Below the pieces are notes generated by a model. It worked only from the letters and a program-made list of their open reading frames with translations. It was not told the origin of the DNA and did not search any database. Below are positions 11,985 through 20,042 of a stretch of DNA of 20,042 nucleotides, piece by piece (position 1 is the first letter of the stretch; each line of letters opens with the position of its first letter). The translations under genes and the position numbers were made by a program. The stretch spans positions 1 through 20,042 of the forward strand of contig JAHFIS010000002.1 in NCBI GenBank assembly GCA_023246275.1. Reading direction: 5' to 3'. The stretch is from Candidatus Uhrbacteria bacterium (GTDB lineage: Bacteria; Patescibacteriota; Patescibacteriia; UBA9934; GWF2-40-263).

Positions 11985-12920
11985 CTAAAACGGCAAGGGG
12001 GACGGCTCGACCGTCGGCTCTCCTCCGGTGGACGTCAGCAAGATGTCGCCGTCGAGGTCGGTGCGCTCAATGCGGACGTGCCGGTCGTCGAGCCGCTGGA
12101 GCGTCGCGGGATGCGGGTGGCCGTAACTGTTGTCGACGCCGTCGGAGATGACCGCGAACTCGGGTGTGACCGCGTCGAGAAATTCCGTCGACGACGAGGT
12201 GCGGCTGCCGTGGTGGCCGACCTTGAGGACGTCGATATCGCCCACGCTCGAGAGAATGTCATGCTCCACGTCAGCCGGCGCGTCGCCCGTCAGGAGGAGC
12301 GTCGTGTCATGGTAGGTGAGCAGTATGACGACGGACGCCTCGTTCGGATCCTTCGGGAATGTCCCGTCGATCGGATGGGTTGGCGCGAGAACGTCGAGCG
12401 TCACGTCGCCGTACGCGAAGCGGTCGCCCGCGACGAGATGCTTCGTGGCCGCGTTCTCCGCGATCGTGTCTGCCTCGAACGCGTCCATCTCGCCGGTGTG
12501 CGACAACGCCCCGCCGTCGTACACCGCCGCGACGTCGTATCGCTCGAGGACGGAGACGAGTCCCGCCACATGGTCCTTGTGCGGATGCGTAAGAACGATC
12601 GCGTCGATGGAGCGGTCCCACGGCGGCATCACTTCCCCAAGCTTGGAGAGCACCTCCTGCGACGGCCCGCCGTCGACGAGGATCTGGTGGTGGTCCGGCG
12701 TGTCGATAAAGATGGAGTCGCCCTGCCCGACGTCAAAGAACCAGACACGGAGCTCGCCCGACGAGACGAATGGGACGGGGGCCGGCGCGTGCGATTCACG
12801 AGCGAAAAAAATCGTCGCGATCACGAGCATGGCAAGCGCGACGAGCGCGTGCTCGACCTTGGAGCGATGGCGAGTGAGGAGCCGTCGCGAGGTTGATTGG
12901 TTGGCGGCGCGGAGGGTCAT
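11985..12920 (-). CDS. ComEC-type metallo-beta-lactamase protein, separate from the channel
   Basis: A 311-aa protein with one N-terminal membrane anchor (about residues 24-40) and an extracytoplasmic metallo-beta-lactamase domain of the ComEC/Rec2 C-terminal kind. FDVGQGDS (62-69), LVDGG (81-85), the metal-binding THPHKDH (111-117), LLTGDAP, KVGHHGSRTSS and YGHPHP are all present. In ComEC this domain is thought to degrade the non-transforming DNA strand during uptake. Here it is a separate gene from the channel (14577-16010), with an APH kinase and a DUF559 gene between. The ATG overlaps the TGA of the DUF559 gene (ATGA at 12917-12920), so translation is coupled. Confidence 0.88.
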   Translation of the reverse strand: MTLRAANQSTSRRLLTRHRSKVEHALVALAMLVIATIFFARESHAPAPVPFVSSGELRVWFFDVGQGDSIFIDTPDHHQILVDGGPSQEVLSKLGEVMPPWDRSIDAIVLTHPHKDHVAGLVSVLERYDVAAVYDGGALSHTGEMDAFEADTIAENAATKHLVAGDRFAYGDVTLDVLAPTHPIDGTFPKDPNEASVVILLTYHDTTLLLTGDAPADVEHDILSSVGDIDVLKVGHHGSRTSSSTEFLDAVTPEFAVISDGVDNSYGHPHPATLQRLDDRHVRIERTDLDGDILLTSTGGEPTVEPSPLPF

Positions 12921-13393
12921 ATCGGTTTCGCGTCGATGTCGGTGCTCTCGTCCCCATCCTTACAGGTTCCCCCTCCTGATAGGCAGGAGGGGACAGGGGT
13001 GGTCGCCGCGCCGTCAAAAATTTTATCCACGATCCTCACCGGCAACCCAGCCCCAATCCTTCTCAGCACTTTCATCATATCGCCATACACGTCGCCGTTC
13101 GCGACACGAACGACGACAATTCCCTTCGACTCCACATACTTCGTTCGAACAAGATCACGCTCCCGTTCGCCCGGCTCGAAATGACTCTGACCGTCGACCT
13201 CAACGACAAGCCTCGCCTCCGCACAATAAAAATCGACAACGTACGCGCCGATCCCGTATTGACGACGAAATTTCAAGCCGTGAAATTTTCGGCCTTGAAG
13301 ATGGGACCAAAGGATCCCTTCGGCGGGAGACGCGTTATTTCGAAGGGTTTGTCGGAGAACTTTTTGGGTAGTGAGATTATAGAGAAGTTGCAT
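12917..13393 (-). CDS. DUF559 endonuclease-like protein with repeat-derived tail
   Basis: A 158-aa protein. Residues 10-115 match the DUF559 fold, a small PD-(D/E)xK-like nuclease: SPAEGILWSHLQG (22-34), FRRQYGIGAYVVDFYC (42-57), VVEVDGQSH (63-71) and a final VVRVANGDV. E25, D54, E65 and D67 form the expected catalytic set. DNA cleavage or processing is likely but the role is unknown. From about residue 128 the frame runs through palindromic repeat B, giving the tail TTPVPSCLSGGGTC, so the original C-terminus was probably shorter. The start at 13393 is where the domain begins; the ORF to 13564 only reads through repeats C and D. No Shine-Dalgarno; repeat C ends 22 bases upstream. Confidence 0.8.
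   Translation of the reverse strand: MQLLYNLTTQKVLRQTLRNNASPAEGILWSHLQGRKFHGLKFRRQYGIGAYVVDFYCAEARLVVEVDGQSHFEPGERERDLVRTKYVESKGIVVVRVANGDVYGDMMKVLRRIGAGLPVRIVDKIFDGAATTPVPSCLSGGGTCKDGDESTDIDAKPI
12966..13010 (-). repeat. Palindromic repeat, copy B (inside the DUF559 gene)
   Basis: Reverse-oriented copy: CCCCTCCT/AGGAGGGG stem around GATAGGC, with the outer CAGGGGTGGTCG part on the right. It encodes the last third of the DUF559 protein tail. Confidence 0.75.
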
Positions 13394-13413
13394 AACGAAT
13401 GCGTGAGAACAAG

Positions 13414-13464
13414 CTCGACGACCACCCCTGCCCCCTCCTCCCCGTGAGGAGGGGGAACGTGGCA
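13414..13464 (+). repeat. Palindromic repeat, copy C
   Basis: Outer part CGACGACCACCCCTG and stem CCCCCTCCT/AGGAGGGGG, with tail GAACGTGGCAG. It lies between the APH and DUF559 genes, with the outer end 22 bases before the DUF559 ATG. Confidence 0.78.
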
Positions 13465-13486
13465 GGAGGCGGAACAAAATATCATG

Positions 13487-13530
13487 TTTCCCCTCCTGGT
13501 AGGCAGAAGGGGTTAGGGGTGGTAGCCGCG
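13487..13530 (-). repeat. Palindromic repeat, copy D
   Basis: Reverse-oriented, slightly decayed copy (CCCCTCCT pairing AGAAGGGG around GGTAGGC, then TTAGGGGTGGTAG). It lies just after the APH stop and faces copy C. Confidence 0.72.
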
Positions 13531-13536
13531 CTAACG

Positions 13537-14469
13537 CTACCCGAATAGAACGCTCTCCAACCACTCACCCCCAAAGTACGCCCCAACCTTCTCATTAAAC
13601 TTCCCCGTCGCCCCGCTCTTCAACGTGCTCAAGATATCCTCCGTCACATACAGCCGAATTCTCGACGCGAGGTCCGGTACCGCGAACGGTTCCGGATACG
13701 ACGACCTAAGCACGCCCAACTCATTCGTGAGCGCGAAATTCTCCCAGAGCGACGCGGCCTCCTTGTCGACGAAATATTTGGGCGACTGGAAAAAGTCCAG
13801 GATGTGCCAGAGCTCGTAATCCTTTGGCGCCTGCCGGGCAAAGTCGAAGTCGATGATTCCAGTGATGACGCCGTTCTCGTAAAGAACGTTGTCGAAGTGA
13901 ACGTCGTTGTGAACGAGGACGGGCCGGCCCGCATCTTCGAGCAGATACTCATGAGATGCGTAAAATTCCCTGAGCGTGAGAAAATTCTCTCGCGTGCGGT
14001 CATCCAATCCTCCGACGTCGACGCCGGAGAAATCCGTGTATGCACACAGCGCGTCCTTCCAAGAGTCGAACGCCAGCGGTCGTGGGATGGCATAGCCATC
14101 GAACGATACGCCGTGGAGGATCTTCAGCTGTTGCGCCAGCTGCTCCATCGCGGACTGCTTCTGTGCCGCGTCGAAACCGAGCCAGACCTGAGACAGGAGG
14201 CGGCCGGAGATCTTTGTCATGAGCAGGTAGCCAACGCCATCGATCGTCCCCGCGTCCACGACGACGGGAACCTTTGCTCCCGCGGCGCGAGCAAGCGAAA
14301 GGATTTCTGACTGATGGCCGACGACATCGAGGGACTTTTCCACCTTGAGGACGAACGTGCCGGCAACATCGTAGACGGCGTTAATTTGGCCGGAGGAAAA
14401 CGGGGTGACGGTCGACGCGGGATCGATGTTGTTTTTTTGGAGGATTGATTGAATGAGGGTGCTGTTCAT
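13537..14469 (-). CDS. Aminoglycoside phosphotransferase (APH)-family kinase
   Basis: A 310-aa protein with the protein-kinase-like APH fold. TFVLKVEK (38-45) supplies the ATP-binding Lys. The catalytic loop VLVHNDVHFDNVLYENG (184-200) has H187, D189 and N194, and IIDFDFA (205-211) provides the metal-binding D207. Family members phosphorylate small molecules (antibiotics, choline, homoserine, sugars), so resistance must not be assumed. The start at 14469 has no Shine-Dalgarno; a TACTAT box lies exactly 9 bases before ATG, and repeat E ends 22 bases upstream. It separates the comEC channel gene from the DUF559 and ComEC-hydrolase genes; repeat D follows its stop and may act as a transcript end. 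Confidence 0.87.
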   Translation of the reverse strand: MNSTLIQSILQKNNIDPASTVTPFSSGQINAVYDVAGTFVLKVEKSLDVVGHQSEILSLARAAGAKVPVVVDAGTIDGVGYLLMTKISGRLLSQVWLGFDAAQKQSAMEQLAQQLKILHGVSFDGYAIPRPLAFDSWKDALCAYTDFSGVDVGGLDDRTRENFLTLREFYASHEYLLEDAGRPVLVHNDVHFDNVLYENGVITGIIDFDFARQAPKDYELWHILDFFQSPKYFVDKEAASLWENFALTNELGVLRSSYPEPFAVPDLASRIRLYVTEDILSTLKSGATGKFNEKVGAYFGGEWLESVLFG

Positions 14470-14478
14470 AGTGTGAAT

Positions 14479-14484
14479 ATAGTA
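14479..14484 (-). promoter_or_regulatory. -10 box of the APH gene, leaderless start
   Basis: TACTAT on minus, exactly 9 bases before ATG, in a context nearly the same as that of the amidotransferase gene. The -35 region would fall in repeat E and is not consensus. Confidence 0.5.
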
Positions 14485-14489
14485 GCACG

Positions 14490-14540
14490 CTCGACGACCA
14501 CCCCTGTTCCCTCCTCCCTATGAGGAGGGGAAACTTGGGA
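14490..14540 (+). repeat. Palindromic repeat, copy E
   Basis: Outer CGACGACCACCCCTG, stem CCCTCCT/AGGAGGG around CCCTATG, then GAAACTTGGGA. It is the closest relative of copy A and lies between the comEC and APH genes. Confidence 0.78.
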
Positions 14541-14553
14541 AAACGAACGGCGC

Positions 14554-14570
14554 GCGACGCACTGCGTCGC
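14554..14570 (-). terminator. Possible terminator after comEC
   Basis: A 7-bp stem GCGACGC/GCGTCGC with a 3-base loop just after the comEC stop, followed on minus by GCGCCGTTCGTTTT. The T-run is interrupted, so termination is uncertain. Confidence 0.4.
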
Positions 14571-14576
14571 CCTTGC

Positions 14577-16010
14577 TCACGCCGCCCCAAACCAGGAGAC
14601 CACGTGCAAAATCACCGACGATACCGCCACTGCAGGGATCGCGAGAATCGTCCCTACTGTCGGGACCAGGAACCCTGCCGCCAGCGCAATGCCCGTCATG
14701 GCCATGAGCATCGGGACGAGAGGGAGGACAATCAAGTTCACAATCGGCGACAGGAGCGAGACCGCGCCGAAATGCCAGAGCATGATCGGGAGCGTCGCGA
14801 CGATGGCGGCTAAACTTCCGGCGAACGACTTGCGGAGCTCGAACGCCTCGGGGATGAACGTGCAGCGCCCCTCGATCTTCGACGACCAGCCGAGCATCGC
14901 GGCCGTGGCGACGAACGACAGCTGGAACCCGACGTCATCGAGGAGGAGCAGCGGGTTCCACATCAGCATCGCGGCGAGGGCGAGGAGCGTCACGTTGAGG
15001 ATCGACGGCTTGCGACGGATGAGGAATCCGACAAGCGTCAGCGCGCCCATGATGCCGGCGCGGACGACCGCCGCGGAGGCTCCGGCGACGATGACGTAGG
15101 AGACGAGGAGCGCGGCGGTGAGGTACGCGCCCTTGCGACGGCCGAGGACGGTGTGCGTGATGAACCCGAGAAAGACCATCGAGAACAACGAGACGTTGAA
15201 ACCAGATGCGGCGAGGATGTGCGACGTCCCTGTGGCGGAGAAATCGTCCTGGATATCCTTCGACAGCGTCGAGCTTCCGCCGAAGATCAGACCCGCGAGA
15301 AACGACGCGTGCGGCTCGGGGACGACCATGCGGAGACGGCCGACGATGACGCGCTTCGCCGTCAGAAGGGTCGCGACGATTCCCCCGTCGGACGGCTTCA
15401 CGTCGACGAACCGCGGGGAGAAGCAGAGCGCGAGCACGCCCTGGCTGCGGAGATATTTGTCATACGCGAACGTTCCGATGGGAGTCGGAATCTGCGGCTT
15501 GCACTCGAACGTGAGCGCGTCGCCGTACGCGACGGGCGGAAACGCGTCGAGCCAGACCTGGAGCCTGCCGTCGACGGGCGCATCCGCGACGGAGAGTCCG
15601 TCGAGGATGACGCGCTGGCCCGTTGCCGTCTCGACGACCTCGGATGAAATCGTTCCCCCGATGCGCGACGAACGGTCCGCCGCGTCCGCAATCGTCGGGA
15701 CGTTCGACGGGACGAGCGCCTGGCCGTAGCGCCAGGCGCCGAAGAGAAACAGGGCGACGAACAAGGCGACGAGGGCTGTGACGTTGCGGCGCCCGTAGAC
15801 CTCACCCTGGCCCTCTCCTTTTGAAGGAGAGGGGAACGAAACGGTGGCCGGAAAGATTGCAATGAACGTCGCGACAAGCAACGCGCGGTCGAACCCAAGA
15901 AACAGCGGGCCGGCGAGGATTCCGAACGAAAAACAGATCGCCGCGGCCGCGAACGACTTCGACGGCGAGCGAACGATCTGCGTGACGAACAACTTGGCAT
16001 TGAAATTCAT
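14577..16010 (-). CDS. comEC: ComEC/Rec2 competence channel without hydrolase domain
   Basis: A 477-aa multi-spanning membrane protein. The N-terminal DUF4131-like part has hydrophobic helices and an OB-like soluble segment (about residues 115-210). The Competence domain follows, with LAGLIFGGSSTLS, TGTSHILAASGFN (260-272), VVRAGIMGALTLVG and DDVGFQLSF. It forms the inner-membrane channel for single-stranded DNA in natural transformation. The usual C-terminal metallo-beta-lactamase domain is absent and is encoded at 11985-12920. Residues about 58-73 (SPSKGEGQGEVYG) are read through repeat F. The start at 16010 avoids the ATG at 16022, which belongs to another repeat; no Shine-Dalgarno is seen for either. 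Confidence 0.9.
   Translation of the reverse strand: MNFNAKLFVTQIVRSPSKSFAAAAICFSFGILAGPLFLGFDRALLVATFIAIFPATVSFPSPSKGEGQGEVYGRRNVTALVALFVALFLFGAWRYGQALVPSNVPTIADAADRSSRIGGTISSEVVETATGQRVILDGLSVADAPVDGRLQVWLDAFPPVAYGDALTFECKPQIPTPIGTFAYDKYLRSQGVLALCFSPRFVDVKPSDGGIVATLLTAKRVIVGRLRMVVPEPHASFLAGLIFGGSSTLSKDIQDDFSATGTSHILAASGFNVSLFSMVFLGFITHTVLGRRKGAYLTAALLVSYVIVAGASAAVVRAGIMGALTLVGFLIRRKPSILNVTLLALAAMLMWNPLLLLDDVGFQLSFVATAAMLGWSSKIEGRCTFIPEAFELRKSFAGSLAAIVATLPIMLWHFGAVSLLSPIVNLIVLPLVPMLMAMTGIALAAGFLVPTVGTILAIPAVAVSSVILHVVSWFGAA
15801..15838 (+). repeat. Palindromic repeat, copy F (variant, inside comEC)
   Basis: A related but distinct copy: CACCCTGGCCCTCTCCTT then TTGAAGGAGAGGGGAAC, stem CCTCTCCTT/AAGGAGAGG. 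It is read in frame in comEC, within a loop between two membrane helices. Confidence 0.65.
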
Positions 16011-16017
16011 AAACGAT

Positions 16018-16090
16018 GTCATTGCGAGGCCGCAGCCGAAGCAATCTCTCGAAACGTGGGATTGCTTCGCTCTGAGGAGCTCGCAATGAC
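16018..16090. repeat. Long imperfect palindrome between ugd and comEC
   Basis: Outer arms GTCATTGCGAG (16018-16028) and CTCGCAATGAC (16080-16090) pair over 11 bp; inner arms GAAGCAATC (16038-16046) and GATTGCTTC (16060-16068) pair over 9 bp. It resembles interspersed repeats of the CATTGCGAG type seen in many bacterial genomes. It lies 14 bases after the ugd stop and just before comEC. Confidence 0.75.
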
Positions 16091-16103
16091 GGGAGACGGT
16101 CCG

Positions 16104-17423
16104 CTACTCCCGTGCGAGACCAACCCCCCGATACGCGAACCCCATCCCCCTCAATCCCAACTCCGCCAGCAGGTTCCTCCCGTCGAACACGTTCGGCTCG
16201 GCCATGCGCTCGCGGACCGCGGCGAAGGAGACGTCGAGGAACTCGGGCCACTCGGTGAGGACGAGGAGCGCGTCGGCTCCGGTGGTCGCGTCCACCGCGG
16301 TCGGGGCGAACTGAACCTGCTCAGGCAGCATCCGCTCAGCGAGTTCCATCCCCTGCGGATCGTACGCGACGATCTCTGCACCGAGGCCGACGAGCCGCTG
16401 CACGATGTCGATCGCGGACGAGCCGCGCACGTCGTCGGTTCCGCCCTTGAACGCGAGGCCCCACACGGCGAGGCGGCGGCCGCGCACGCCGTGCAGCTCC
16501 TCGACGATGCGCGTGACGTACCGCTCGCGCTGCGCGTTGTTCACCTCGATCACCGCGGACAACAGCTTGAACTCGTACCCGGTCGTACCTGCCATCTGGT
16601 GGAGCGCGGACACGTCCTTCGGAAAGCACGACCCGCCGTAGCCGATCCCGGCCTGGAGGAAGTGCGGGCCGATGCGACGGTCGAGTCCCACGGCTCGCGC
16701 GACCTCGCGGACGTCCGCCCCGGTGCGCTCGGCGATGTTCGCGATCTCGTTGATAAAGGAAACTTTGGTCGCGAGCAGCGCGTTCGCCGCGTACTTGGTG
16801 AGCTCGGCGGACTCGAGCGACAGAAGAACGCGCGGGGCCGAGATCCCGTCGTGCAGCCGGTCGAGCGTCTGCTGTGCCACCGCGTCGTCGGCGCCGATCA
16901 CGATGCGGTCGGGCTCCATAAAATCCTTGAGCGCGAACCCGGGGCGCAAGAACTCAGGAAGCGACGCCACGTTCACAACGGTCGTGAGAGCCTCGCGTCC
17001 CGCCGCGCCGATCGCGCGACGAATCCGATCGAGCACCGCGCGGTTCGTCCCCACGGGAACGCTCGACTTCACGACGACCAGCGCCTCGTGGTCGAGCAAC
17101 GACCCGATCGAGTCCGCCGCCGCCTCCACGTACGACAAATCCGCGAACCCGTCCTTCCCCGCCGGCGTACCAACCGCGATCATGATGATCTCGGCCCCGC
17201 CGATAACGGACTTCAGGTCCGTCGCGAACACGATCCTCCCGGCTTCCTGCATCTCGCGCAAAAGCTCCGGCATGCCGGGCTCGTAGAACGGAGTCTCGCC
17301 CAAATCGAGACGCGCGACCTTTGCGGCGTCCGTGTCAACGCAGGCGACCCGGTGTCCAAGTTTTGCGAATCCGAGGCCCGTTACCAGGCCGACGTAGCCG
17401 GTGCCGATCATGACGAGGTTCAT
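16104..17423 (-). CDS. ugd: UDP-glucose 6-dehydrogenase
   Basis: Oxidises UDP-glucose to UDP-glucuronate with two NAD+, for capsule or exopolysaccharide precursors. The 439-aa product has the N-terminal NAD-binding GTGYVG (7-12), TPFYEPG (44-50), SSVPVGT (120-126), a central helix with ELTKYAANA (K210, N214) and the catalytic-cysteine loop GYGGSCFPKD (261-270, C266), then the C-terminal domain with WGLAFKGGTDDVRGS. The NPEFLREG loop appears as LPEFLRPG (155-162), with Asn replaced by Leu. A UDP-mannuronate-type dehydrogenase cannot be excluded fully. The start at 17423 is fixed by the Rossmann strand MNLVMIGTG and a promoter whose -10 lies 9 bases upstream; the ORF to 17501 overlaps leuS. Confidence 0.93.
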   Translation of the reverse strand: MNLVMIGTGYVGLVTGLGFAKLGHRVACVDTDAAKVARLDLGETPFYEPGMPELLREMQEAGRIVFATDLKSVIGGAEIIMIAVGTPAGKDGFADLSYVEAAADSIGSLLDHEALVVVKSSVPVGTNRAVLDRIRRAIGAAGREALTTVVNVASLPEFLRPGFALKDFMEPDRIVIGADDAVAQQTLDRLHDGISAPRVLLSLESAELTKYAANALLATKVSFINEIANIAERTGADVREVARAVGLDRRIGPHFLQAGIGYGGSCFPKDVSALHQMAGTTGYEFKLLSAVIEVNNAQRERYVTRIVEELHGVRGRRLAVWGLAFKGGTDDVRGSSAIDIVQRLVGLGAEIVAYDPQGMELAERMLPEQVQFAPTAVDATTGADALLVLTEWPEFLDVSFAAVRERMAEPNVFDGRNLLAELGLRGMGFAYRGVGLARE

Positions 17424-17432
17424 AGTGTGGGA

Positions 17433-17461
17433 AGGGTAACAAAATGGGTCTGAAATGACAA
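17433..17461 (-). promoter_or_regulatory. Promoter of ugd, leaderless start
   Basis: On minus, TTGTCA (17456-17461), a 17-base spacer and TACCCT (17433-17438), exactly 9 bases before the ATG. The -35 overlaps the tail of the leuS terminator. Confidence 0.65.
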
Positions 17462-17480
17462 ACGGGGCCGTGTGGCCCCG
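17451..17480 (-). terminator. Terminator of leuS
   Basis: A 7-bp perfect stem CGGGGCC/GGCCCCG (17463-17469 with 17474-17480) with a 4-base loop, then TTTGTCATTT on minus. It lies just after the leuS stop at 17488. Confidence 0.75.
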
Positions 17481-17487
17481 CAAAGTC

Positions 17488-19965
<2,478 letters not shown>

Positions 19966-19973
19966 AGGTTCGT

Positions 19974-20042
19974 TCAAATCAATCGCTCTCCGTCCCGGCG
20001 AATAATCGCGCGGAACGCCTCGGACGTCGTTGCCCAGTCGAG
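19974..20042 (-). CDS. C-terminal end of an upstream gene, possibly a glycosyltransferase
   Basis: An open frame enters from the right edge and ends at TGA 19974-19976. The 22 visible residues include LDWATTSEAF and AIIRRDGERLI. The pattern W-x3-(S/T)-x2-F-x2-I-x-R is common at the C-terminus of family 4 glycosyltransferases (the closing helix), but the piece is too short to be sure. Its stop is 8 bases before the leuS ATG, which suggests an operon. Confidence 0.4.
   Translation of the reverse strand, partial: LDWATTSEAFRAIIRRDGERLI

Noticed and set aside
11586..12896. 436-aa plus-strand ORF
   Set aside because: Antisense to ndk and the ComEC hydrolase, which both carry intact family motifs.
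13394..13564. N-terminal extension of the DUF559 protein
   Set aside because: The extra residues are translation of repeats C and D and overlap the end of the APH gene; the nuclease domain begins at 13393.
13537..14469. Antibiotic resistance determinant
   Set aside because: The APH fold includes many kinases of ordinary metabolites; nothing in the sequence or context points to a drug substrate.
9258..14540. CRISPR array
   Set aside because: The repeats are irregularly spaced, occur in both orientations, and have no constant-length spacers or cas genes nearby.
16056..17453. 465-aa plus-strand ORF
   Set aside because: Antisense to ugd; charged His/Arg-rich shadow frame.

Overview
This is a dense, GC-rich bacterial chromosomal segment. 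Almost all genes lie on the minus strand; only a truncated MFS transporter and one small Rossmann-like protein are on plus. Stop codons TGA, TAA and TAG are all used. TTG starts occur, and several mRNAs look leaderless. The split ComEC (channel and metallo-beta-lactamase parts as separate genes), compact MetK, stand-alone CYTH protein, DUF559 endonuclease and many small orphan proteins would fit a Candidate Phyla Radiation (Patescibacteria) genome with high GC. That placement is an inference: there is no rRNA or ribosomal protein here, and TGA use as stop only argues against the Gracilibacteria-type code.

Layout. 1-2470: end of an MFS transporter (+), a PlsC-like acyltransferase, a tiny membrane protein with its own promoter and terminator, and a CYTH-domain protein. 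2521-3957: a two-gene unit (DUF488 protein then a probable dual-OB protein) with promoter, coupled ATGA junction and terminator. 3988-6018: metK, a Vsr/GIY-YIG fusion nuclease and a rhodanese in a tightly coupled operon behind a hairpin-rich metK leader. 6194-6706: a divergent SLOG-like gene. 6703-8354: rsmE with a small zinc-knuckle membrane protein, then an orphan gene with a near-consensus promoter. 8417-8532: tRNA-Pro(GGG). 8525-9881: a class I glutamine amidotransferase, a 106-aa orphan gene, and upstream of it a promoter, 33-codon ORF and terminator arranged like an attenuator. 9929-11939: a divergent RelA/SpoT-like protein, an 88-aa orphan and ndk. 11985-17423: the ComEC metallo-beta-lactamase part, a DUF559 endonuclease, an APH-family kinase, the ComEC channel and UDP-glucose dehydrogenase. 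17463-20042: leuS preceded by the end of a possible glycosyltransferase gene.

Three observations stand out. First, a family of short palindromic repeats (six clear copies and one related) is scattered from about 9.2 to 18.0 kb. Some copies are read in frame inside leuS, comEC and the DUF559 gene, and three sit 22-23 bases before start codons. Second, five genes share a leaderless start: a TAC-type -10 box exactly 9 bases before ATG. Third, one ORF fuses a Vsr mismatch-endonuclease domain that has lost its zinc ligands to an intact GIY-YIG domain. No CRISPR array, insertion sequence or prophage is visible, and no complete new defence system can be claimed from the sequence alone.
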